A DNA stretch of 7,121 bases from an uncultured Peptococcaceae bacterium (GTDB lineage Bacteria > Bacillota > Dehalobacteriia > UBA4068), in contig CAMZIS010000062.1 of NCBI GenBank assembly GCA_947307285.1, forward strand, positions 1-7,121. The letters run 5' to 3'. Shown piece after piece: positions 1-7,121 of this stretch (its first letter is position 1; the number at the start of each line of letters is the position of its first letter). Under the pieces are notes generated by a model. It ran no database searches. It was not told where the DNA came from and saw only the letters and a program-made list of their open reading frames with translations. The position numbers and the translations under genes are program-made.

Positions 1-51
1 GACAGCGAGCCTGCTCCCGCCGACACGCCGGAAGCCGACGGCGGCAAATAG
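1..51 (+). CDS. C-terminal tail of an unidentified upstream gene (partial)
   Basis: Frame 1 is open from the window edge to a TAG at 49-51 and encodes 16 residues rich in Asp, Ala, Pro and Glu, ending in Gly-Gly-Lys. Most codons end in G or C, like the genes downstream. An intrinsic terminator begins 15 bases after the stop, as expected for the end of a + strand gene. Sixteen residues of acidic, low-complexity tail are not enough to name a family. The start and the body of the gene are outside the window. Confidence 0.55.
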   Translation, partial: DSEPAPADTPEADGGK

Positions 52-66
52 TTTTTCAGAACAACG

Positions 67-97
67 ACTCCGCAGCACAGCGCTGCGGAGTTTTTTT
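67..97 (+). terminator. Intrinsic terminator after the upstream gene
   Basis: A perfect 9-bp stem, CTCCGCAGC (68-76) with GCTGCGGAG (82-90), encloses the five-base loop ACAGC. A67 can also pair with T91. A run of seven T (91-97) follows at once, and more T residues follow after one G. It separates the upstream gene from the ctsR promoter 24 bases further on, so ctsR starts a new transcription unit. Confidence 0.92.
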
Positions 98-119
98 GTT
101 TTTCAGAGGGCATATTATG

Positions 120-136
120 GTTGACTTTCTTTGACT
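120..136 (-). promoter_or_regulatory. CtsR operator, box 1 (over the -35)
   Basis: Read on the minus strand the site is AGTCAAAGAAAGTCAAC. It fits the known CtsR heptad repeat RGTCAAANANRGTCAAA at every position but the last. It covers the -35 hexamer of the operon promoter and lies upstream of a ctsR gene, so autoregulation by CtsR is the natural reading. Confidence 0.92.
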
Positions 137-149
137 ATCGGGTTATATT
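121..149 (+). promoter_or_regulatory. Sigma-70-type promoter of the ctsR-clpC-radA operon
   Basis: The -35 TTGACT (121-126) matches consensus in five of six positions. It is followed by a 17-base spacer and the -10 TATATT (144-149), also five of six. Transcription should start near 155-157, giving a leader of about 34 bases before the ctsR ATG. The -35 lies inside CtsR box 1 and the expected start lies inside CtsR box 2, so repressor binding would block both polymerase entry and escape. A second TTGACT at 131-136 is too close to this -10 to act as its -35 and is part of the operator. Confidence 0.85.
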
Positions 150-151
150 AA

Positions 152-168
152 AGTCAGGGATAGTCAAA
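152..168 (+). promoter_or_regulatory. CtsR operator, box 2 (over the start site)
   Basis: On the plus strand the site is AGTCAGGGATAGTCAAA. It matches the CtsR consensus RGTCAAANANRGTCAAA except for two bases at the end of the first heptad; the second heptad is perfect. Its orientation is opposite to box 1 and the two centres are about 32 bp apart, roughly three helical turns. It covers the predicted transcription start. It is the weaker of the two sites. Confidence 0.8.
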
Positions 169-189
169 ATCTTATAAAGAGGCCATACT

Positions 190-672
190 ATGTCTACCTT
201 ATCAAATCAGATCGAACAGTATTTGAAAGAACTGCTGGCCCGCAGCCAAAGCGGCGTGCTGGAGATCAAGCGCAGCGATCTGGCGGAGACCTTCACCTGC
301 GTGCCTTCCCAGATCAACTACGTGCTGGCCACCCGCTTTTCGCCTGCTCAGGGCTATATGGTGGAAAGCCGGCGCGGCGGCGGCGGTTATCTGCGCATCA
401 TCCGTCTGTCCATGGAGGAGGAGCCTAATCTGGCGGCTCTGCTGGATTCGGCCCGGGGCCGCAGAGTCAGCGGTCAGGGCGGTGAAAAATTGCTGGACCG
501 CCTGACGGAAGAGGAATTCCTCACCGGCCGCGAGGGTATGCTGATAAAGGCGCTGACCGACGACAGCGTGCTGAAAAGCGGCTTTACCCAGGACGGAGCG
601 GACAGCGAGGCCCTGCGGGGGCGGATGCTGGGCGCCGTGCTGCAGCTGCTGCTGCGGGACGATTTTGTGTGA
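190..672 (+). CDS. ctsR: CtsR, heat-shock transcriptional repressor
   Basis: CtsR is the class III heat-shock repressor of Firmicutes. It binds as a dimer to tandem heptads in clp promoters and lets go on heating. The protein is 160 residues, close to the usual 150-155. The N-terminal winged helix-turn-helix occupies about residues 1-72, with the recognition region near 37-50 (C-V-P-S-Q-I-N-Y-V-L) and a wing holding Arg62 followed by Gly63-Gly66 and Y-L-R-I. That tetraglycine loop is the known intrinsic thermosensor, and the Arg corresponds to Arg62 of Bacillus/Geobacillus CtsR, needed for DNA binding and the McsB target there. Residues from about 80 on form the helical dimerisation domain. 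The ATG at 190 has the ribosome binding site AAAGAGG (176-182), seven bases upstream. First gene of the operon, controlled by its own two operators. Unusually, no mcsA or mcsB follows. Confidence 0.96.
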   Translation: MSTLSNQIEQYLKELLARSQSGVLEIKRSDLAETFTCVPSQINYVLATRFSPAQGYMVESRRGGGGYLRIIRLSMEEEPNLAALLDSARGRRVSGQGGEKLLDRLTEEEFLTGREGMLIKALTDDSVLKSGFTQDGADSEALRGRMLGAVLQLLLRDDFV

Positions 673-685
673 AGCACAGGCATTC

Positions 686-692
686 AAGGAGG
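686..692 (+). promoter_or_regulatory. Ribosome binding site that fixes the clpC start
   Basis: AAGGAGG lies 11 bases before the ATG at 704. The reading frame is also open upstream, to a TTG at 665 overlapping the ctsR end, but starting there would put this Shine-Dalgarno sequence inside the coding region and add 13 residues in front of the zinc finger. The ATG puts the first finger cysteine at residue 3, as in McsA and ClpE. The 704 start is therefore preferred. Confidence 0.88.
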
Positions 693-703
693 TTTTATAT
701 ATA

Positions 704-3370
<2,667 letters not shown>

Positions 3371-3389
3371 GCCGCCGTAAGGAGTTCAT

Positions 3390-4745
3390 ATGGCTAAAGC
3401 GAAGACCGTATATTTCTGCAGCGAGTGCGGAGGCGAGAGCGTGCGCTGGATGGGCAAATGCCCTCATTGCGGCGCCTGGAACACCCTGGTGGAGGAAAAG
3501 GTGGCCGAGGAGCCCAAGAGCGTGCTCCCCGGACGGGTGCATGTGCGCGGGGCTAAGGCCCGGCCCATCGGCGAGATCGTCGCCTCCAAACAAAAGCGCC
3601 TGCTCACCGGCATCGAAGAGCTGGATACGGTGCTGGGCGGCGGCCTCATCCCCGGCAGCTCCGTGCTGCTGGGCGGGGAGCCGGGCATCGGCAAATCCAC
3701 CCTGCTGCTGCAGGCCGCGGCCCGCATGACCGGCTACGGCCGGGTGCTCTATATCAGCGGCGAAGAGAGCCCGGAGCAGATCAGGCTCCGGGCCGAACGG
3801 CTGGACTGCCTGAAAGACGAGCTGTACCTGCTGGCCACCACGGACATCGGCGAAGGGCTGGAACAGGCGCGGCAGCTGCAGCCGGCGCTGATCATCATCG
3901 ACAGCGTGCAGGCCGTGTTCTCGCCTGACCTGGACCCGGCTCCCGGCAGCGTCACCCAGGTGCGGGCCGTGGCCGCCGCGGCCATCGGTCTGGCTCGGGA
4001 GCTGGACGCCGCTGTCATGCTCATCGGCCACGTGACCAAGGAGGGCATGCTGGCCGGCCCCCGGGTGCTGGAGCATATGGTGGACGCGGTGCTCTATTTC
4101 GAAGGGGATCGCTTCAACGCTTTCCGCCTGCTGCGGGCCGTGAAGAACCGTTTCGGCTCCACCAACGAGGTGGGGGTGTTCGAAATGAGCGGCGCGGGCC
4201 TGGTCTCCCTGGCCTCGCCCTCGGCCTATTTTCTCTCCGAACGCAGCGCAGCCCGGCCGGGCAGCGCCGTGTGCAGCGTCATCCAGGGCAGCAGGCCCAT
4301 GCTCCTGGAGATACAGGCCCTGGTCACCCCCTCCACCCTGGGCAATCCGCGGCGGCTGGCGGCGGGCTTCGATTTCAACCGGCTGCTGCTGATCATCGCC
4401 GTGCTGGAACGACGGCTGGGCCTGCCCCTGGGCAACAAGGACGTGTACCTGAACATCGCCGGCGGCCTCCGTCTGGCCGACCCGGCGGCCGATCTGGCAG
4501 CGGCGACGGCCATCGTGTCGTCGCTGAAGGACATACCCATCGAGGACGGGATCGTCCTCTGCGGCGAGCTGGGCCTTTTGGGCGAGCTGCGGGGCGTGCC
4601 CCAGACGGAGCGGCGCCTGAAAGAGGCGGCGGCCTTCGGCTTCAAGGCAGCCATCTGCCCGCCGGAAAAAGGAGCGAAGGAGGAGGCGGTGCGGCGTTTG
4701 ACTGCCGCCGATCTGCCGGCCGCCCTGAAAATCCTGGGGCTGTGA
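3390..4745 (+). CDS. radA: RadA (Sms), DNA repair branch-migration ATPase
   Basis: RadA is a RecA-like hexameric ATPase that extends RecA-made recombination intermediates during repair. The protein is 451 residues, the usual size. It has an N-terminal C4 zinc finger (Cys10, Cys13, Cys24, Cys27), then the RecA-like core with Walker A in G-G-E-P-G-I-G-K-S-T (95-104), a Walker B strand A-L-I-I-I-D (166-171) and the RadA-specific K-N-R-F-G motif (252-256), and a C-terminal Lon-protease-like domain from about 285, including G-N-K-D-V-Y-L-N-I-A-G-G (348-359). All diagnostic residues are present. The ATG at 3390 has TAAGGAG (3378-3384) five bases upstream. It lies 19 bases after clpC with no terminator between, so it should be co-induced with the heat-shock genes. 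No disA follows, unlike in B. subtilis. Confidence 0.97.
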   Translation: MAKAKTVYFCSECGGESVRWMGKCPHCGAWNTLVEEKVAEEPKSVLPGRVHVRGAKARPIGEIVASKQKRLLTGIEELDTVLGGGLIPGSSVLLGGEPGIGKSTLLLQAAARMTGYGRVLYISGEESPEQIRLRAERLDCLKDELYLLATTDIGEGLEQARQLQPALIIIDSVQAVFSPDLDPAPGSVTQVRAVAAAAIGLARELDAAVMLIGHVTKEGMLAGPRVLEHMVDAVLYFEGDRFNAFRLLRAVKNRFGSTNEVGVFEMSGAGLVSLASPSAYFLSERSAARPGSAVCSVIQGSRPMLLEIQALVTPSTLGNPRRLAAGFDFNRLLLIIAVLERRLGLPLGNKDVYLNIAGGLRLADPAADLAAATAIVSSLKDIPIEDGIVLCGELGLLGELRGVPQTERRLKEAAAFGFKAAICPPEKGAKEEAVRRLTAADLPAALKILGL

Positions 4746-4753
4746 AAAAGGGC

Positions 4754-4783
4754 TTGACAGCACCCGCCCCGGTATGATATATT
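4754..4783 (+). promoter_or_regulatory. Upstream promoter P1 of carD
   Basis: A perfect -35 TTGACA (4754-4759) starts nine bases after the radA stop. With an 18-base spacer it meets TATATT (4778-4783); the overlapping ATATAT would give 17. The predicted start is near 4790. No terminator is visible after radA, so carD may also receive read-through from the heat-shock operon. Confidence 0.65.
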
Positions 4784-4801
4784 ACTCTAATTTTTTGCCG
4801 T

Positions 4802-4830
4802 TTGACAGAAGGCCTGCTCTTTGCTATAAT
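4802..4830 (+). promoter_or_regulatory. Main promoter P2 of carD, perfect consensus with extended -10
   Basis: TTGACA (4802-4807), a 17-base spacer and TATAAT (4825-4830) match the sigma-70/sigma-A consensus at all twelve positions. TGC directly before the -10 adds an extended -10 element. The predicted start is about 4837 (G), giving a leader of about 36 bases. It stands 48 bp after P1, in the short gap between radA and carD. It should be a strong, activator-independent promoter that lets carD be made regardless of CtsR. Confidence 0.93.
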
Positions 4831-4872
4831 TTATCTGTATACCGTTTGTTTGTTCAGCGAAGGGCAGGTCAT

Positions 4873-5367
4873 ATGTTCTCGGTCGGCGAAAAGATAGTCT
4901 ACCCGGTGCACGGCGCCGGCGTGGTCGAGTCCATCGAAAACAGGGAGATACTGGGCGAGGTCCGCAGCTATTACGTCCTGCGTATCACCAGCGGCGACCT
5001 GCAGGTCCTGGTGCCGGTGGATACGGCGGAAAAGGTGGGCATGCGCCTGGTCAGCGACGCCGAGCGGCTGCGGCAGGCCCGTAACGTCCTCTCCGGTCCG
5101 GCTTCGCCCTGGGAGGAAAACTGGAACCGCCGCTACCGGCTGAACATGGATAAGATCAAAAGCGGGGATATCTGCGAGCTGGCGGAAGTGGTGCGCAATC
5201 TGACCCTGCGGGACAACGCCAAGGGCCTGTCCGCCGGGGAGAAAAAGATGCTGGACAATGCCCGGCGCATTTTGCTTTCCGAGATAGTTTTGGCTGACGG
5301 CATCACGACGGAGGAGGCCTCGGCCAGGCTGAACAGCCTGTTCGACGTGGCTTCCGAGCAAAGCTGA
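4873..5367 (+). CDS. carD: CarD/CdnL family RNA polymerase-binding regulator
   Basis: CarD binds the RNA polymerase beta subunit and the upstream edge of the transcription bubble and changes the stability of the open complex. The protein is 164 residues, as usual. The N-terminal RNAP-interacting Tudor-like domain (about 1-60) starts with the typical F-S-V-G-E-K-I-V-Y-P-V-H-G-A-G-V-V. The C-terminal helical DNA-binding domain (about 65-160) holds Trp84 in N-W-N-R-R-Y, matching the conserved Trp85 of mycobacterial CarD that wedges the DNA fork, then S-G-D, A-E-V-V-R-N-L and G-L-S-A-G-E-K-K-M-L. I chose the ATG at 4873 because the conserved domain begins there and GAAGGG (4859-4864) lies eight bases upstream. 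The frame is open to an ATG at 4774, but that lies upstream of the P2 start site and adds 33 residues not typical of the family. It has its own promoters and terminator. Linkage of carD to ispD also occurs in mycobacteria. Confidence 0.94.
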   Translation: MFSVGEKIVYPVHGAGVVESIENREILGEVRSYYVLRITSGDLQVLVPVDTAEKVGMRLVSDAERLRQARNVLSGPASPWEENWNRRYRLNMDKIKSGDICELAEVVRNLTLRDNAKGLSAGEKKMLDNARRILLSEIVLADGITTEEASARLNSLFDVASEQS

Positions 5368-5382
5368 CCGTCCCGCGCGCCT

Positions 5383-5399
5383 GGGAGCGGCGGACTCCC
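5383..5399 (+). other. Hairpin between carD stop and its terminator
   Basis: GGGAG (5383-5387) pairs with CTCCC (5395-5399) around a seven-base loop. A further CGCG pairing (near 5374-5377 with 5401-5404) is possible across mismatches. There is no T-run after it, so it is not a terminator alone. It could protect the carD mRNA 3' end. The stem is short for such a GC-rich region. Confidence 0.35.
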
Positions 5400-5412
5400 T
5401 CGCGTCGCCCGT

Positions 5413-5438
5413 TGGCCGCAATGGCGGCCGCTTTTTTT
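5413..5438 (+). terminator. Intrinsic terminator after carD
   Basis: GGCCGC (5414-5419) pairs with GCGGCC (5424-5429) around the four-base loop AATG. A T-G wobble (5413 with 5430) can extend it, and seven T (5432-5438) follow after one C. It lies 46 bases after the carD stop. It should end most carD transcripts, so yacL needs read-through or its own promoter. Confidence 0.87.
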
Positions 5439-5464
5439 ATCATCAGCGTTTTACGGCATATAAC
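5436..5464 (+). promoter_or_regulatory. Possible weak promoter for yacL-ispD
   Basis: TATAAC (5459-5464) matches the -10 in five of six positions. The best upstream element at 17-base spacing is TTTATC (5436-5441), a poor -35 that overlaps the terminator T-run. A promoter is expected here because a terminator separates carD from yacL, but the sequence support is weak. Confidence 0.25.
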
Positions 5465-5477
5465 GACTGCTTCAGCG

Positions 5478-5488
5478 AAAGGAGGTGA
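5478..5488 (+). promoter_or_regulatory. Full-length Shine-Dalgarno of yacL
   Basis: AAAGGAGGTGA is complementary over 11 bases to the usual 3' end of 16S rRNA and lies six bases before the ATG at 5495. It is the strongest ribosome binding site in the window and fixes the yacL start. Confidence 0.93.
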
Positions 5489-5494
5489 GAGAGA

Positions 5495-6697
5495 ATGCTT
5501 AGAAAAATAGTTTACGGTGCTATCTGCATAGTCCTGGGTGTTATCGGTCTTATAGTTTCGGCTACGGTGATCCAGCCCCTGCTGGTGGATCAGCCGCAGT
5601 ATATTTACTATGTGGTCGCTATCTGGGTCATCCTGCTCATGCTGTCTCTCGGCGTCATCCTGGTGCCCTTCATCGTGCGCAGCCTTGAGATACTGGTGGA
5701 GCGGATCGTTTCCAATACGGCCAAACTTGCAGCCACGGAGATACTCTCCATGGTCATCGGACTCATAATCGGCCTGGTTATCGCCAGCCTCATCGGCACC
5801 GGCCTGGCCCGCGTGGACGTGGTGGGGCCTTATCTGTCGATACTGTTAATTATCATTCTTGGTTATATCGGACTGCTGGTAGGCTACCGTATGCGTGAAG
5901 ACTTCGCCAACCTGGTGCACAGCCGGGAGAACCGGCAAAAGCAGCTGGTGGAGGCTGTGACAAAGGTGGAAGGCGAAAAAACGGAAAAGCTCGACAAAGC
6001 CGAGAAAAACGAAAAACCGGAGAAGTCCGAAAAGGGCGGCTTCTTTTCCCGCAAGGAGAAAAAGTCCTGGCAGGCCCCGCCCAAGGTGCTGGATACCAGC
6101 GTCATCATCGACGGCCGCATCGCCGACGTTTACCGCAGCGGCTTTTTGGAAGGGGACCTGGTGGTGCCCCAGTTCGTCCTGGATGAGCTGCGCCACATCG
6201 CCGACAGCAACGACGCCCTGCGCCGCAACCGGGGCCGGGGCGGTCTGGACTGCCTCAACTCCCTGCAGGAGGAATTCGGCAGCTCCATCGTGATCACCGA
6301 CGCCGACTATCCCGACGTGGCCGAGGTGGATTCCAAGCTGCTGAAGCTGGCTCAGGATCTGCGGGGCGCCGTGGTGACCAACGACTATAACCTGAACAAG
6401 GTCGCCAAGCTCCAGGGCATGCGGGTGCTGAACATCAACGAACTGTCCAACGCCGTCAAGCCCGTGGCCATCCCCGGCGAGGAGATGATCGCCACCATTG
6501 TCAAGGAAGGCAAGGAAGCCGGTCAGGGCGTGGCCTATCTGGAAGACGGCACCATGATCGTAGTGGAGAACGGCTATAAATTCATCGGCCGCCGGCTGCA
6601 GCTCATCGTCACCAGCATCCTGCAGACCGCCGCCGGCCGCATGGTCTTTGCCCGGCCCAAGTTCGGCAAAGACGGCAACCCGATAGAGATCGAATGA
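5495..6697 (+). CDS. yacL: PIN/TRAM domain membrane protein, YacL type
   Basis: Family of membrane-anchored proteins with a PIN nuclease-like domain and a C-terminal TRAM nucleic-acid-binding domain; the substrate is not well established. It has 400 residues, somewhat longer than B. subtilis YacL (about 366). Four hydrophobic segments (about 4-26, 37-61, 81-103, 111-131) form the membrane part. A highly charged Lys/Glu linker follows (about 158-190). The PIN domain (about 197-315) carries the expected acidic residues: Asp200 in L-D-T-S, Glu231, Asp279 and Asp297 in T-N-D-Y, so catalytic metal binding looks intact. The TRAM domain is about 325-395, with G-Q-G-V-A-Y-L-E-D-G-T-M-I-V-V-E. The start is set by the perfect ribosome binding site. 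It follows the carD terminator and precedes ispD by four bases, as in the yacL-ispD order of B. subtilis. The first 100 codons are less GC-rich than the rest, as is common for membrane segments. Confidence 0.95.
   Translation: MLRKIVYGAICIVLGVIGLIVSATVIQPLLVDQPQYIYYVVAIWVILLMLSLGVILVPFIVRSLEILVERIVSNTAKLAATEILSMVIGLIIGLVIASLIGTGLARVDVVGPYLSILLIIILGYIGLLVGYRMREDFANLVHSRENRQKQLVEAVTKVEGEKTEKLDKAEKNEKPEKSEKGGFFSRKEKKSWQAPPKVLDTSVIIDGRIADVYRSGFLEGDLVVPQFVLDELRHIADSNDALRRNRGRGGLDCLNSLQEEFGSSIVITDADYPDVAEVDSKLLKLAQDLRGAVVTNDYNLNKVAKLQGMRVLNINELSNAVKPVAIPGEEMIATIVKEGKEAGQGVAYLEDGTMIVVENGYKFIGRRLQLIVTSILQTAAGRMVFARPKFGKDGNPIEIE
5975..6034 (+). repeat. Degenerate Glu-Lys repeat in the YacL linker
   Basis: Residues 161-180 of YacL are built from short units ending in Glu-Lys (E-K, T-E-K, A-E-K, N-E-K, P-E-K, S-E-K). 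The DNA is an imperfect run of GAA/GAG-AAA/AAG codons. It links the membrane part to the PIN domain and likely accounts for much of the extra length over B. subtilis YacL. Such tracts are flexible and can vary in length by replication slippage. Confidence 0.7.
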
Positions 6698-6701
6698 TCA
6701 A

Positions 6702-7121
6702 ATGAACGTAGCAGTGATCATCGCCGCCGCCGGCTCTTCCCGCCGTTTCAACGGCCCGCGGATGAAAGGCGCTCATGGTAGCGCCGGCATCAGCGGCGGC
6801 GAAAGCAAAGTCTTGCTGCCCCTTTGCGGCAGGCCGGTGCTGGAACACAGCATCCGCCTGTTTTCGGAGAGCCCGGCGGTGAGCGACATCGTTATTTCCG
6901 TAAGAGCGACAGATATGGCCGAGATCAGCCATATCTGTTTGCCATACCCGAAAGCCCGCCTGGTCTCGGGCGGAGCGGAGCGCACCGCCTCCGTGGCGGC
7001 AGCGTTGAAGGCGCTGGACGACCCGGCGATCACCCATATCGCGGTGCACGACGCCGCCCGGCCTCTGCTCCATGCCGAGGACTGGCAGGCCCTGCTCTTC
7101 GCGGCGGAAGATGGCGCGGAG
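6702..7121 (+). CDS. ispD: IspD, 2-C-methyl-D-erythritol 4-phosphate cytidylyltransferase (partial, 3' end missing)
   Basis: IspD joins CTP and 2-C-methyl-D-erythritol 4-phosphate to give CDP-methylerythritol, third step of the non-mevalonate isoprenoid pathway, in the cytoplasm. The first 140 residues (of about 230) are present and the frame is open at the window end. The N-terminal V-I-I-A-A-A-G-S-S-R-R-F (5-16) is the CTP-binding loop. K-V-L-L-P-L-C-G-R-P-V-L-E-H-S (36-50), S-G-G-A-E-R-T-A-S-V near 90-100 and V-H-D-A-A-R-P (about 117-123) are all family signatures. Odd feature: Arg15 and Lys36 are 21 residues apart, whereas the matching Arg20 and Lys27 of E. coli IspD are seven apart, so there are about 14 extra residues in the loop. 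ATG 6702 lies four bases after the yacL stop with only a weak AGAGAT upstream, which suggests translational coupling. An IspF partner gene or domain may lie beyond the window. Confidence 0.95.
   Translation, partial: MNVAVIIAAAGSSRRFNGPRMKGAHGSAGISGGESKVLLPLCGRPVLEHSIRLFSESPAVSDIVISVRATDMAEISHICLPYPKARLVSGGAERTASVAAALKALDDPAITHIAVHDAARPLLHAEDWQALLFAAEDGAE
6768..6785 (+). repeat. Inverted repeat in the extra loop of ispD
   Basis: GGCGCT (6768-6773) and AGCGCC (6780-6785) are perfect inverted copies around the six-base loop CATGGT. They lie inside the extra coding segment between the conserved Arg15 and Lys36 and encode part of a Gly/Ala/Ser-rich stretch. The arms are short and could arise by chance in GC-rich DNA. 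Confidence 0.5.
6909..6938 (+). repeat. Perfect 11-bp inverted repeat inside ispD
   Basis: ACAGATATGGC (6909-6919) and GCCATATCTGT (6928-6938) are exact inverted copies around an eight-base spacer. They lie in codons for a poorly conserved part of IspD (about residues 70-79). The local codons are richer in A and T than in the rest of the window. No T-run follows, so it is not a standard terminator. In RNA it would form a stable hairpin. Confidence 0.85.

Noticed and set aside
665..703. Upstream TTG start adding 13 residues to ClpC
   Set aside because: It overlaps the ctsR end and contains the Shine-Dalgarno sequence of the ATG at 704. The zinc finger normally begins at the N-terminus.
4271..4777. 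A 168-residue plus-strand open frame inside the radA 3' half
   Set aside because: It is out of frame with radA, Arg/Gly/Pro-rich and without domains, a typical GC-rich frame-shift shadow.
4774..4872. Upstream ATG start adding 33 residues to CarD
   Set aside because: It contains both the -35 and the -10 of promoter P2, so transcripts from P2 would lack it, and CarD homologues start at the F-S-V-G motif.
6695..6720. TGATCA occurring twice, 20 bp apart, around the ispD start
   Set aside because: A six-base palindrome occurring twice is easily chance, and one copy is fixed by the yacL stop codon.

Overview
This is a GC-rich chromosomal window from a Firmicute-type bacterium. It carries six genes, all on the + strand, around the class III heat-shock locus and the housekeeping cluster that follows it: ctsR, a zinc-finger clpC, radA, carD, a PIN/TRAM membrane protein (yacL type) and the 5' two-thirds of ispD. 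The CtsR repressor with its typical operators, the perfect Shine-Dalgarno sequences and the ctsR-clpC-radA-yacL-ispD order all point to Firmicutes. High GC with strong GC3 codon bias argues against Bacillus or Lactobacillus. A GC-rich member of Negativicutes or Clostridia is my inference, not a demonstrated placement. There is no sign of mobile elements, phage, RNA genes or CRISPR.

Layout. Bases 1-51 are the end of an unidentified upstream gene, closed by a clear intrinsic terminator (67-97). A sigma-70-type promoter (121-149) follows, flanked by two CtsR operators in opposite orientation, one over the -35 (120-136) and one over the expected start site (152-168). ctsR (190-672) is followed after 31 bases by clpC (704-3370) and then, after 19 bases, by radA (3390-4745); these form one heat-shock operon. 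Between radA and carD lie two tandem promoters. The second has perfect -35 and -10 hexamers, a 17-base spacer and an extended -10. carD (4873-5367) ends in an intrinsic terminator (5413-5438). yacL (5495-6697), with a full-length Shine-Dalgarno match, and ispD (6702 to the window edge) follow four bases apart.

How the genes work together. CtsR represses its own operon and senses heat through its tetraglycine wing; ClpC with ClpP degrades unfolded proteins and, in relatives, CtsR itself. RadA is a branch-migration helicase for recombinational repair. CarD binds RNA polymerase and tunes open-complex stability. YacL is a membrane-anchored PIN-domain protein with a TRAM RNA-binding module. IspD makes CDP-methylerythritol for isoprenoid synthesis.

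Most interesting point. The usual mcsA and mcsB genes (thiol sensor and protein-arginine kinase) are absent between ctsR and clpC. Instead ClpC itself starts with an McsA/ClpE-like C4 zinc finger. The first ClpC N-domain repeat has Ser where B. subtilis ClpC has the phosphoarginine-binding Glu32, while the second repeat keeps its Glu. This suggests a rewired, possibly arginine-kinase-independent, CtsR/ClpC stress circuit. Secondary points are an apparent in-frame insertion carrying a palindrome in the IspD nucleotide-binding loop, a perfect 11-bp inverted repeat further into ispD, and carD standing where Bacillus has disA.
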